Shown here: positions 24,776 through 32,173 of the stretch, in pieces
Position numbering within the stretch: position 1 is the stretch's first letter
Layout: the number at the start of each line of letters is the position of its first letter
Assembly (NCBI RefSeq): GCF_003030345.1
Contig: NZ_CP028158.1
Coordinates: 2,852,001 to 2,916,000 of the forward strand
Direction: 5' to 3'
From: Plantactinospora sp. BC1
Lineage (GTDB): Bacteria > Actinomycetota > Actinomycetes > Mycobacteriales > Micromonosporaceae
DNA: 64,000 bases
Translations under genes and position numbers: made by a program
The notes under the pieces: generated by a model
Database searches by the model: none
Told to the model about the DNA's origin: nothing
What the model saw: only the letters and a program-made list of their open reading frames with translations

Positions 24776-26064
24776 TGACGGCGACCGTGGTCCCGATCGA
24801 GACCCGTGCGATGGACCTGCTCCGGTTCGCCACCGCCGGCAGCGTCGACGACGGCAAGTCCACCCTGATCGGCCGGCTGCTCTACGACACCAAGTCGCTC
24901 TTCACCGACCAGCTCGAAGCGGTCGAGGCGGTCAGCGCGGCCCGAGGCGACGAGTACACGAACCTGGCGTTGCTGACCGACGGGTTGCGGGCCGAGCGTG
25001 AGCAGGGCATCACGATCGACGTGGCGTACCGGTACTTCGCCACCCCTCGGCGGAAGTTCATCATCGCCGACACCCCCGGGCACATCCAGTACACCCGGAA
25101 CATGGTCACCGGGGCGTCGACCGCGGACCTGGCGCTGATCCTGGTCGACGCGCGAAAGGGGCTGGTCGAGCAGTCCCGCCGGCACGCGTTCCTCTGCTCG
25201 CTGCTCCGGGTGCCGCACCTGGTGCTCTGCGTCAACAAGATGGACCTGGTCGACTGGTCACAGGAGGTCTTCGAGCGGATCGCGGACGAGTTCACCGCGT
25301 TCGCGGCGAAACTGGAGGTGCCGGATCTGACCGTGGTGCCGATCTCGGCGCTGCACGGCGACAACATCGTCGGCCGATCCGAGAACACCCCGTGGTACGA
25401 GGGCCCGTCGCTGCTGCACCACCTCGAACACGTACACATCGCCAGCGACCGCAACCTGGTCGACGTACGCTTCCCGGTGCAGTACGTGATCCGGCCGCAG
25501 TCGACGACGGTGACGGACTACCGGGGCTATGCCGGGCAGGTCGCCTCCGGTGTGCTCAAGCCGGGCGACGAGGTGATGGTGCTGCCGTCCGGGTTCACCA
25601 GCCGGATCGCGGCGATCGAGACCGCCGACGGCCCGGTCGAGCAGGCGTTCCCGCCGATGTCGGTGACGGTGCGGCTCACCGACGAGCTCGACATCTCCCG
25701 GGGCGACCTCATCTGCCGGCCGACCAACGCCCCGGCGGTGGCCCAGGACGTCGAGGCGATGATCTGCTGGATGGACGAGACCAAACCGCTGCGGGTCGGC
25801 GGCAAGTACGCCATCAAGCACACCACCCGGTCCGCCCGGGCGGTGATCCGCAATCTGCGGTACCGGCTCGACGTGAACTCGCTGCACCGGGACGAGACCG
25901 CCGCCGAGCTGCGGCTCAACGAGATCGGCCGGGTACGGCTGCGGACCACCGTGCCGCTGCTCGCCGACGAGTACCGGCGGAACCGGACGACGGGTGGCTT
26001 CATCGTGATCGACGAGTCGACGAACCGTACGGTCGGCGCCGGCATGATCGTCGAGGCGGGTTGA
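24775..26064 (+). CDS. cysN: Sulfate adenylyltransferase subunit 1 (GTPase)
   Basis: Elongation-factor-like GTPase of 429 residues that drives the CysD adenylation reaction. G1 is GSVDDGKST near residue 22, G2 lies around REQGITIDVAYRYF, G3 is DTPGH and G4 NKMD. Two beta-barrel domains follow. There is no fused APS kinase domain, so this is CysN rather than CysNC; no cysC lies in the window. The start is fixed by the TGATG junction with cysD. Confidence 0.97.
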   Translation: MTATVVPIETRAMDLLRFATAGSVDDGKSTLIGRLLYDTKSLFTDQLEAVEAVSAARGDEYTNLALLTDGLRAEREQGITIDVAYRYFATPRRKFIIADTPGHIQYTRNMVTGASTADLALILVDARKGLVEQSRRHAFLCSLLRVPHLVLCVNKMDLVDWSQEVFERIADEFTAFAAKLEVPDLTVVPISALHGDNIVGRSENTPWYEGPSLLHHLEHVHIASDRNLVDVRFPVQYVIRPQSTTVTDYRGYAGQVASGVLKPGDEVMVLPSGFTSRIAAIETADGPVEQAFPPMSVTVRLTDELDISRGDLICRPTNAPAVAQDVEAMICWMDETKPLRVGGKYAIKHTTRSARAVIRNLRYRLDVNSLHRDETAAELRLNEIGRVRLRTTVPLLADEYRRNRTTGGFIVIDESTNRTVGAGMIVEAG

Positions 26065-26095
26065 CCGTCGGGATGGCGGTGCCGCCCCTGACGGT
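26064..26095. terminator. Hairpin between convergent cysN and RidA-family gene
   Basis: ACCGTC (26064-26069) pairs with GACGGT (26090-26095), and GGCGG pairs with CCGCC inside, giving a nested hairpin between convergent genes. No T-run. Confidence 0.4.
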
Positions 26096-26482
26096 TCAGT
26101 GGACGGCCAGGGCGTCTACCTGTACCCGGAAGCTGGGACCGATGAGCCCGGCGACGTACAGAATGCTCAGGGTCGGCTTGTGACGGACGAGCCAGCGGGC
26201 GAGCTCAGCTCGTAGCCGCTCCATGTCGATGTCGCCGACAAGGTAGATGGTCAGCTTTACGACATCCTTGACCTGGAGGCCGGCGGCGAACAGGTTCCAA
26301 CGGACGTTGTCGAGCGCGATCACCAGTTGTTCGATCGAGTCGTCCGGCACATGCCCGCCAGGTCGGATCCCGAACTGGTCGGAGAGCACCAACCAGCGCG
26401 GCGAGCTGACCTCGGCCTGGTGGTGGAAGCCGGCGATCGGCGGGTGCACCCGTTCCGGTGAGGGGTTGTGGAATCGTGTCAT
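26096..26482 (-). CDS. RidA/YjgF-family protein
   Basis: Small protein of 128 residues of the RidA/YjgF/UK114 superfamily. It has the usual opening (residues 14-35), a central NVRWNLFAAGLQVKDVVKL helix-strand pattern and an acidic C-terminal barrel strand. Canonical RidA deaminates reactive enamine intermediates through an Arg near residue 105. Here the C-terminal PSFRVQVDALA segment has an Arg in a similar place, but the usual CPEV-like motif is weak, so it may be a subgroup with another role. It follows the lipoprotein gene by 6 bp on the same strand, making it the last gene of the leftward module. Confidence 0.8.
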   Translation of the reverse strand: MTRFHNPSPERVHPPIAGFHHQAEVSSPRWLVLSDQFGIRPGGHVPDDSIEQLVIALDNVRWNLFAAGLQVKDVVKLTIYLVGDIDMERLRAELARWLVRHKPTLSILYVAGLIGPSFRVQVDALAVH

Positions 26483-26488
26483 GACGGA

Positions 26489-27220
26489 TCAGCTTGGTCC
26501 GGTCCGGGAGAGGTGGCATACCGCCTCCTTGGTGAACGCTTCGGCGAAGTCACGGAGAAAGGCGAGAACTTGATCGATTTCTGGGGTTGCTGCCCGGTTG
26601 TCGATGCGGGTGGTGACGCGCAGGTTGCCGTGGCGTAGCTCGTAAAGAACCTCTACCCCGGCGGCGTCAAGGTTCTTGGCACGCGGATACTGCTTCGGCT
26701 CGAGCGGAGCTACAGTCTGGAAGTAGACTCCTTCGTCCCACCAGCCGCTGACATCCTGTGTCGATATCTCCGGCTTCGATTCCGCGAACTTCCGCAGTGA
26801 AATCACCTCTGCCTGGTGGGCTTTCTCGGCATCCTCGTGGTTCGGGTACGTCCGAAGGCTGACGGTGCCGGCCGGATCAAATTCTCCGACCTCCGTACGA
26901 AATCGCGCGCTATCGTCGTAGGCCCTGATTTCGCAGCTCAGGGAAACGTTGCCACCTCGAGGATCGAACCGTATTGTCGGGTCGTAGGAGGAGCGGAGTT
27001 TCAGGCTGAAACGTGCAGCAAGCTCCGTCAGCTTCATCTGCTCGCACATGTCCGGGGCTGCCTGCCCGTACGTCACACGTGGCTCGGGGGTTTCGGTCGG
27101 TTCTGGGCTGGAGTCGCATCCGCCGATGACAAGCGCCACAGATGCGGCGCACACTGTCCAGAATCGAGCGATCGGATAACGGTCTCGACGGTGTATCTGC
27201 ATGTCGACAGCTCCGTTCAT
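26489..27220 (-). CDS. Putative lipoprotein of left type VII-associated module
   Basis: Secreted lipoprotein of 243 residues. The N-terminus is basic, then hydrophobic, with lipobox IGGC (Cys35), followed by a Pro/Glu/Thr linker. The folded part has paired cysteines (in DMCEQ, SLSCEI and near the C-terminus) and alternating strand-like segments. The general look is of mycobacterial-type lipoproteins with DUF3558-like organisation, but I cannot assign it. The ATG overlaps the stop of the WxG gene by 4 bp (ATGA), so the two are coupled. As an immunity or surface-partner protein for the upstream product it would parallel the right module; that is inference. Codon use is less GC-biased than in neighbours. 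Confidence 0.7.
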   Translation of the reverse strand: MNGAVDMQIHRRDRYPIARFWTVCAASVALVIGGCDSSPEPTETPEPRVTYGQAAPDMCEQMKLTELAARFSLKLRSSYDPTIRFDPRGGNVSLSCEIRAYDDSARFRTEVGEFDPAGTVSLRTYPNHEDAEKAHQAEVISLRKFAESKPEISTQDVSGWWDEGVYFQTVAPLEPKQYPRAKNLDAAGVEVLYELRHGNLRVTTRIDNRAATPEIDQVLAFLRDFAEAFTKEAVCHLSRTGPS

Positions 27221-28329
27221 CGGGCCCGAGGCAGATGGAAGTTACTGCTGTCGGTGCCGTCGACCAGCCGGGGCTGTCGAGGCACGAGTCGTCCATCCTC
27301 TCCATCCGGTGCCTCCCGCACGGCTTCCATCCGGGAGAGGACTCCCGAGACTTGATCATCAAGCTCTCGGTAGCCCTTGTCCGCGTTTTCATCGATAGCT
27401 TTGATAGCCCCGCTGAGTGCGAGCAGCAACTCCTCGGCGGTGCCTCCGGTCAGGGCATAATCGCCCATGGGCTGCTGTGCTGCGCCGCTTGTCATTGCGG
27501 AGGCGCCGGCGCTGGCCATGTCGAGGCTGTTGGCCCAGAGATCCCGGCCTTTTGCCATGGGGACGAACGCACTGACGATGATCATGGCGTGTTTGGTGGA
27601 CTGCTCCTGCTGCTGCGCTGCCGCCTGGGCGGGCCGTCGGCGTAGCTGTTCCAGGAGCGCCTCGCGGGTGGCGTGCAGCACGTTCATCAAGCTCTGTTGG
27701 GTGAGGTCGACGGTGGTGTGCGCGGCCTCGAGTCCGGCGACGAGTGAGGCGAGCATCCGGTGGTGGCTTGCCAGGGTCTGCTGGAACGGGTCGTAGAAGT
27801 TGGTGGCGAAATCCTCGGCCGCCTCACCGGACCAGTTGCCGAGGCTGTACCGCAGCTTGCCGAAGTCGTGGGGCACGAAGTCCTCCAACCGGGCCAATGC
27901 GTCCCGTACCGGCTGGATGATGTCGTTGAGATAGACGGATCCGGTGGGATGAGCCAGTGGTCTGACCATCGCCCTGATCGAGTCCATGTTGTCCGACGCC
28001 CACCCTGCGGCCTTCGCCTTGTACTCCTCAACCTCCTTCTGAATTTCTTCCTCTATCGGATCCTGCCAGATCAGGCGTGGCGGGAACGGCGGCGGCACGC
28101 GCCACATACGGCTGAACGAGACAGTCCCGGTGAACTCCACCTTGACCCAGGAACCAGGGGCGCTCCCGAGGGCGGCTACCTCAAGGAAGACGTCCAACGA
28201 ACTGGACTCGATATCGTCCATGTACGCGAATACCTGATCGATGTAGTGCAACTCGGCCAGGTACGTGCCGATCTCGTTGAGATACTGGTGCATCTGCCGG
28301 TAGTCGAAGGTGATCGAGTTGTCGACCAT
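27217..28329 (-). CDS. Large WxG-motif protein, putative type VII secretion substrate
   Basis: Unrecognised protein of 370 residues without a signal peptide. Residues about 100-260 are mostly alpha-helical with a WxG turn (Trp166-Ser167-Gly168) followed by EAAEDFATNFYDPF, the pattern of WXG100/LXG helical hairpins. The N-terminal about 95 residues have aromatic, strand-like content and no match that I know. The C-terminal third is helical then disordered. It lies 21 bp after a small YxxxD protein gene and overlaps the lipoprotein gene by 4 bp, which suggests a secreted effector or structural substrate. No catalytic motif is visible. Confidence 0.65.
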   Translation of the reverse strand: MVDNSITFDYRQMHQYLNEIGTYLAELHYIDQVFAYMDDIESSSLDVFLEVAALGSAPGSWVKVEFTGTVSFSRMWRVPPPFPPRLIWQDPIEEEIQKEVEEYKAKAAGWASDNMDSIRAMVRPLAHPTGSVYLNDIIQPVRDALARLEDFVPHDFGKLRYSLGNWSGEAAEDFATNFYDPFQQTLASHHRMLASLVAGLEAAHTTVDLTQQSLMNVLHATREALLEQLRRRPAQAAAQQQEQSTKHAMIIVSAFVPMAKGRDLWANSLDMASAGASAMTSGAAQQPMGDYALTGGTAEELLLALSGAIKAIDENADKGYRELDDQVSGVLSRMEAVREAPDGEDGRLVPRQPRLVDGTDSSNFHLPRAR

Positions 28330-28350
28330 GGCGTCTCCCGTCTGGCCAGG

Positions 28351-28848
28351 TCAGTCGACGATGTTGCGAGGAATGCGAGGATCCGTCAGGGGTGGATCCC
28401 CAGCGGCCGGGGGATCGGGTGGGGCGAGGGCGGGACGCTGGTAGTCCGACGCGTTGTTGCCGAGGAGTCGGGCGAACTCTTCCGCCGCCGCCTCGTCCGT
28501 GGCGGCGTACCGGTCGGCGATCGTCACCAGCGCGGCGCCGACCTCCGACATCCGCAGCGAGGTCAGCCGCAGCACGTCCTGCACCTCGGCGCGCAACTCC
28601 AGCAGACGTTGCTGTGCCGGGCCGATCCCTCGGCCGGGCAGGTCGAACTGCCCTTCCATCGCTCCGGCCGTCTGGTGCACCAGCACGGTCACCTCGGCGT
28701 AGGTCCTGGCGATCCGGGGCAGCTCGTTGCGGCCGGCCCGGTAGAGGTAGTAGAGGTGGGCGCCGAGTTCTCTGCCCGAGCCGACGTTGCCGACGCTGGC
28801 GTCGCCGCCGCGATACTCCGGCCGCCACCCCGGCTCGGTTGTCTCCAT
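28351..28848 (-). CDS. Small YxxxD helical protein, putative type VII partner (left module)
   Basis: Protein of 165 residues with two long helices (about 30-70 and 80-130) and a proline-rich tail. A YxxxD motif (Tyr114 to Asp118) is followed by AAAEEF, the placement of the type VII export signal in EspC-like and WXG100 partners. No WxG turn is evident, so it may be the signal-bearing half of a heterodimer with the WxG protein encoded next. The ATG at 28848 has GGGGG about 10 nt upstream. First gene of the leftward module, opposite a matching rightward one. Confidence 0.7.
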   Translation of the reverse strand: METTEPGWRPEYRGGDASVGNVGSGRELGAHLYYLYRAGRNELPRIARTYAEVTVLVHQTAGAMEGQFDLPGRGIGPAQQRLLELRAEVQDVLRLTSLRMSEVGAALVTIADRYAATDEAAAEEFARLLGNNASDYQRPALAPPDPPAAGDPPLTDPRIPRNIVD

Positions 28849-28914
28849 GATCCCGTTACCCCCGATACAGGTGAAATTGCCTCGGAGGTTATAGCACGAT
28901 GCGCAACTGTCTCG

Positions 28915-29189
28915 TCACCCTACAGTCGGGAACCTGTGGATAACCTCGACGCTCGTACCACCCGACTCCCCGATCAGGATCCGTCCTCTCTCGACGGTGT
29001 CCCAAGCCAGTTGCTCCCTACGGACCTCCTGCCGGTCCCGCCGTTCACGGCCACTACCGCGTCCTGGGCCAGCGCGGTGTAGGCGTCGGCGAGCTGCGGT
29101 GGACGCCTCCGCATGAACTCCAATGACGAGGTCATGGCTGAGTTGCGCCTCGACATGAGCGGCAGCGAGCCAAGAAAACTTCTCGCCAA
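28915..29189 (-). pseudogene. Possible frameshifted small gene remnant
   Basis: On the minus strand one frame gives a coherent segment (FMRRRPPQLADAYTALAQDA, then VVAVNG) and, after a shift near 29040, another frame continues coherently (RDRQEVRREQLAWDTVERGR, ILIGESGGTSVEVIHR) to a stop at 28915. Joined, they look like one protein of about 75 residues. I do not recognise the family. Either a disrupted gene or a sequencing/assembly indel would explain this; a chance pattern is also possible. Confidence 0.3.
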
Positions 29190-29234
29190 AGGTATTAGTC
29201 GAACTTCTGAGCCTGCCTGCTGGCAGCCCAGCGG

Positions 29235-29240
29235 TAGCGT
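29235..29240 (+). promoter_or_regulatory. -10 element TAGCGT for leaderless right module
   Basis: TAGCGT lies 8 nt before the ATG at 29249; no binding site precedes the ATG. Confidence 0.5.
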
Positions 29241-29248
29241 GGGCAGGC

Positions 29249-29578
29249 ATGGGGGAAGAGGTGCGTGCCGATCCGGTCGAAATCGCCAGGGTCGCCCAGT
29301 CCTATCTGGACAGTTCCACCGAACTCGCGTCCGCGCTGCGTGCGGTGCGCGCCGACGCCGTGATTTCGCCGGCCGACTTCGGCCAGGTCAGCCCGGCCGG
29401 CCAGCTCAACGACGCCTACAACACCACGGCTGCCAGCGCCGGTACGGCCGTCGAGCGCGTCATCGGCGTGCTGGAGGTCGACAACGAGAGCCTGCTCCAG
29501 GTCGCCTTCGCCTACCGGCAGGCCGACGAGCGGGCGGCCGAGCGGCATCGCCGTGAACATCCCAACATCCCGATCTAG
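29249..29578 (+). CDS. Small YxxxD helical protein, putative type VII partner (right module)
   Basis: Protein of 109 residues resembling EspC/ESX excreted proteins. It has two helices (about 8-38 and 55-90) joined by a short loop containing DFG, and a C-terminal YxxxD motif (Tyr89 to Asp93) followed by a basic tail. The gene directly downstream, 14 bp away behind its own TAGGAGAGG, encodes a WxG-RTX-protease fusion. The likely role is the export-signal-bearing partner of that protein. Confidence 0.78.
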   Translation: MGEEVRADPVEIARVAQSYLDSSTELASALRAVRADAVISPADFGQVSPAGQLNDAYNTTAASAGTAVERVIGVLEVDNESLLQVAFAYRQADERAAERHRREHPNIPI

Positions 29579-29592
29579 GAGAGGACGCGTCG

Positions 29593-31419
29593 ATGGGCAT
29601 CCCGCCGGAGGATCGGGAGATCCGGGTCGACGCCGCGCTCTGGGACCTTCAGGCCAACCCGGGCCGGATCGAGAGTGCCGCGTCGGCGTGGCGGCGCTTC
29701 GGCAAGGCGAGCGTCGCGGTCGGCGACGACCTGGACGCGGACAGCCGGAAGTTGCTGGGCTCGGAGTGGGCGGGGGCGGCTCGCGACTCGTTCGGTCAGC
29801 ACCAGTCGAAGGTGTTCGGCAGCCTCGACGCGATGGGCGGCCAGGCCGACCGGCTCGCCTCGGCGCTGGAGGGGGTGGCGGAGCTGCTGCGGTGGTATCA
29901 GAACGCGCTCGACAGCGAGCGTGAGCAGATCATGGGCGCCGTGCCGAGCTGGCGTTCGGGGGGACAGATCGTCTTCCGGTGGAACCAGCCCGCGCAGGCC
30001 ACCCAGGTCAGCGAGGCGACCAACCGGGCCAGCAACCTGCGCAAGGAGCTTGACGACGCCCTGAAGGGAAAGCTGAGCGGCTTCTCCACAGCGGAGTGGG
30101 ACGCCATTTCGACGCAGTGGGACACCGTCTCCGCCGGTACGACCGACCCGTTCACGCTGCCGCCGGAGGCGACCGGCGTCTCGGTGCTGATGGTCGACGG
30201 GCGGGCCGTGGTGAACACCGGCCCCGGCGACGACAACGTCAAGGTGACCCGGGACCCGGACACCGGACAGGTGGTCGTCGAGGTCAACGGCGTCAAGTAC
30301 CACTACCCCGAGGGGACGCCGGTGACGATTCGCGCCGGGGACGGCAATGACGTGGTCGAGGTGCCCAAGGGCGCCGATCTGAGCCTCACCCTGCTCGGCG
30401 GCGAGGGCAACGACACGCTGCGCGGTGGGGACGGCAACGAGCGGATCATCGGCCTGCACGGCGACGACAAGGTGTACGGCGGTGCCGGGAACGACTACGC
30501 CTCGGCCGGCTCCGGCCGCGACTACGCCGACGGCCAGGGCGGCGACGACCTGCTGGCCGGTGGGCGCGGCAACGACGTCGTCTACGGGCTCTCCGGCAAC
30601 GACAACATCGCTGGCGGCGAGGGTGAGGACTACCTCGAAGGCGCGACCGGCGATGACACCGTGCACGGCGGCGCGGGTCGGGACGTCGTCTCCGGCGGCC
30701 GGGACAACGACCGGCTCGACGGCGGTTCCGGCGACGACAGGATCTACGCCGGGCACGGCCGCGACACGGTCACGGGTGGCGGCGGGGCCGACACCGCCTA
30801 CCGGCAGGACGAGGACCAGGTGACCGGGGTACGCCAGGACGTGCGGGTCGAGGTGAGCGACGCGGCGGAGTACATCCAGATCCGGGGGTCGGACGAGTTC
30901 CAGGAGCGGGTCCGCGCCGACCTCGACATGATGCGGGCCTCGCCGATCGGGCAGCAGATGCTCGCCGAGCTGGACGACATCCGAAACGACTCGGCCGCGA
31001 TCGCCGCCGACTGGCCGGTGCTCGGCGACATCGCGTACCAGGGGAATCCGCTCGTCATCGTCGAAGCCGAGTCCAACACCGCCTCGTACACCACGAACTG
31101 GCATCTGGGGGAGGATTACGAGGTCACCTACAACCCGAGCCGGCTCTCGTCGTCGGACGAGCGTCCGCCGGTCGCGGGGCTGTTCCACGAGTTCGCGCAC
31201 GTCTACGACTACGGCAACAACACGTCCGCGCCGGGTACCCACGAGGGGCCGGGCGATGTCGGGGTCGAGAACGACGAACGGGAGGCCGTCGGCCTGCCGA
31301 TCGACGAGGACGACGACCCGAACACGCCCGGCCAGATCGACCCCGACCACCCCTACAGTTACACCGAAAATGCTTTCCGGGACGAGATGGGCTGGCCGAG
31401 AAGGACGTCGTACTCTTGA
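29593..31419 (+). CDS. WxG-RTX-M91-like metalloprotease fusion, putative secreted effector
   Basis: Modular protein of 608 residues. Residues about 10-170 are a WXG100-like helical region with Trp59-Ala60-Gly61. About 185-265 is a beta-rich linker. About 265-405 holds many glycine/aspartate nonapeptides of the RTX hemolysin type (GGxGxDxhx, for example GGEGNDTL and GGAGNDY), which fold with calcium outside the cell. About 430-608 resembles the NleD-type M91 effector protease: SPIGQQML, FHEFAH with the zinc-binding His532-Glu533-xx-His536, and a conserved TENAFRDEMGWPRR ending. No signal peptide is present, consistent with type VII export. The stop overlaps the next gene (TTGA). The target is unknown; peptidase activity is inferred from the motif. 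Confidence 0.85.
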   Translation: MGIPPEDREIRVDAALWDLQANPGRIESAASAWRRFGKASVAVGDDLDADSRKLLGSEWAGAARDSFGQHQSKVFGSLDAMGGQADRLASALEGVAELLRWYQNALDSEREQIMGAVPSWRSGGQIVFRWNQPAQATQVSEATNRASNLRKELDDALKGKLSGFSTAEWDAISTQWDTVSAGTTDPFTLPPEATGVSVLMVDGRAVVNTGPGDDNVKVTRDPDTGQVVVEVNGVKYHYPEGTPVTIRAGDGNDVVEVPKGADLSLTLLGGEGNDTLRGGDGNERIIGLHGDDKVYGGAGNDYASAGSGRDYADGQGGDDLLAGGRGNDVVYGLSGNDNIAGGEGEDYLEGATGDDTVHGGAGRDVVSGGRDNDRLDGGSGDDRIYAGHGRDTVTGGGGADTAYRQDEDQVTGVRQDVRVEVSDAAEYIQIRGSDEFQERVRADLDMMRASPIGQQMLAELDDIRNDSAAIAADWPVLGDIAYQGNPLVIVEAESNTASYTTNWHLGEDYEVTYNPSRLSSSDERPPVAGLFHEFAHVYDYGNNTSAPGTHEGPGDVGVENDEREAVGLPIDEDDDPNTPGQIDPDHPYSYTENAFRDEMGWPRRTSYS

Positions 31420-32015
31420 TCAAGAAGTTGCTTCTTGCCGGCGGTGCGGCGGCGCTCGGCGTCGTCGCGCTGGCCGGCTGCGGCGCGGACGCCTACGTGG
31501 ATTTCGAGCCGGAGTGGAGCCCGAGCGGCGCCAAGCCGACGGCGAGCTTCGACGCCACGGTTACGCCTCGGGCGGAGGCCCTGGAGATCCGCTACACGCT
31601 GCGCAACCAGGGCGCGGAGCCGATCGTCGCCTATGTCGGGGTGGAAGGGGACGCCGCCTCGCACGCCTACGACGTCTATGTGACCGCCCGGGAGGACGGC
31701 ACGGTGGAGCTGGCCAAGCGCACCTTCGCGATCCCGCCCGGGGTGAACGCCGACGCGGTCGGCACCATCGAGGGCACAGTCGTCCCGCCCGGCGAGGAGG
31801 TCAGCGAGGAGTTCTCCGTCCCGCTGCCACTGGAAGGTCGTCGCCCCTACGTCGCCACGGTCAAGCTGCCGGAGCCGGTCCGCGAGGTGGTCTTCTGCCT
31901 CGGCGCCGTACTCCAGAGCGAGGCCGCCGCGCCGAAACCCGCTGCCGACGGTCGCGGGAAGTACCCGCTGAACGGGCCACAGCATCTCTTCTGTTCGCCG
32001 CCCGCGACGCTGTGA
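31416..32015 (+). CDS. Lipoprotein downstream of RTX-M91 protein, possible immunity protein
   Basis: Lipoprotein of 199 residues with a TTG start that overlaps the effector stop as TTGA; GAAGGACG lies about 10 nt upstream. The N-terminus IKKLLLAGG... ends in lipobox LAGC (Cys22). The mature part looks like a single immunoglobulin-like beta-sandwich (YTLRNQGAEPIVAYVGV, then strands to about 160) with a flexible tail containing two late cysteines. Coupling to a toxin-like gene, surface anchoring and small size fit an immunity protein that protects the producer outside the membrane; this is inference. An accessory or calcium-binding role is an alternative. Confidence 0.7.
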   Translation: MIKKLLLAGGAAALGVVALAGCGADAYVDFEPEWSPSGAKPTASFDATVTPRAEALEIRYTLRNQGAEPIVAYVGVEGDAASHAYDVYVTAREDGTVELAKRTFAIPPGVNADAVGTIEGTVVPPGEEVSEEFSVPLPLEGRRPYVATVKLPEPVREVVFCLGAVLQSEAAAPKPAADGRGKYPLNGPQHLFCSPPATL

Positions 32016-32161
32016 TCGGTGAAGGTCCGCTGGACCGGTTCGGGTCTGGCGGGGCTCCCGTACGAGCGGAGCCGCGCGACGCGTGAGGTGGCGCGTGTCG
32101 GGCGAGCCAGTCGATCCGTCATCACCTGAGCAGCCGAACCGTTGTTGTCGGTACCCCTGGC

Positions 32162-32167
32162 TAAGCT
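32162..32167 (+). promoter_or_regulatory. -10 element TAAGCT for leaderless nat
   Basis: TAAGCT lies 6 nt before the GTG at 32174, with no binding site. Confidence 0.55.
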
Positions 32168-32173
32168 GACGCG

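Larger units (their letters stand above)
28849..29248. other. Divergent intergenic region between the two secretion modules
   Basis: About 400 bp of visibly AT-richer sequence. It holds the leftward promoter region (TATAAC on the minus strand near 28888-28893), a possible frameshifted gene remnant (28915-29189) and the rightward TAGCGT -10 element. I see no repeat or tRNA scar that would mark an insertion. Confidence 0.5.

Noticed and set aside
26096-26482. RidA-family protein as part of the secretion module
   Set aside because: It follows the lipoprotein by 6 bp, but nothing in the family links it to secretion; kept as neighbour only.
30394-30810. Short periodic DNA repeats suggesting CRISPR or a minisatellite
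   Set aside because: The period is 27 nt in frame and encodes RTX nonapeptides; there are no uniform repeats with unique spacers.
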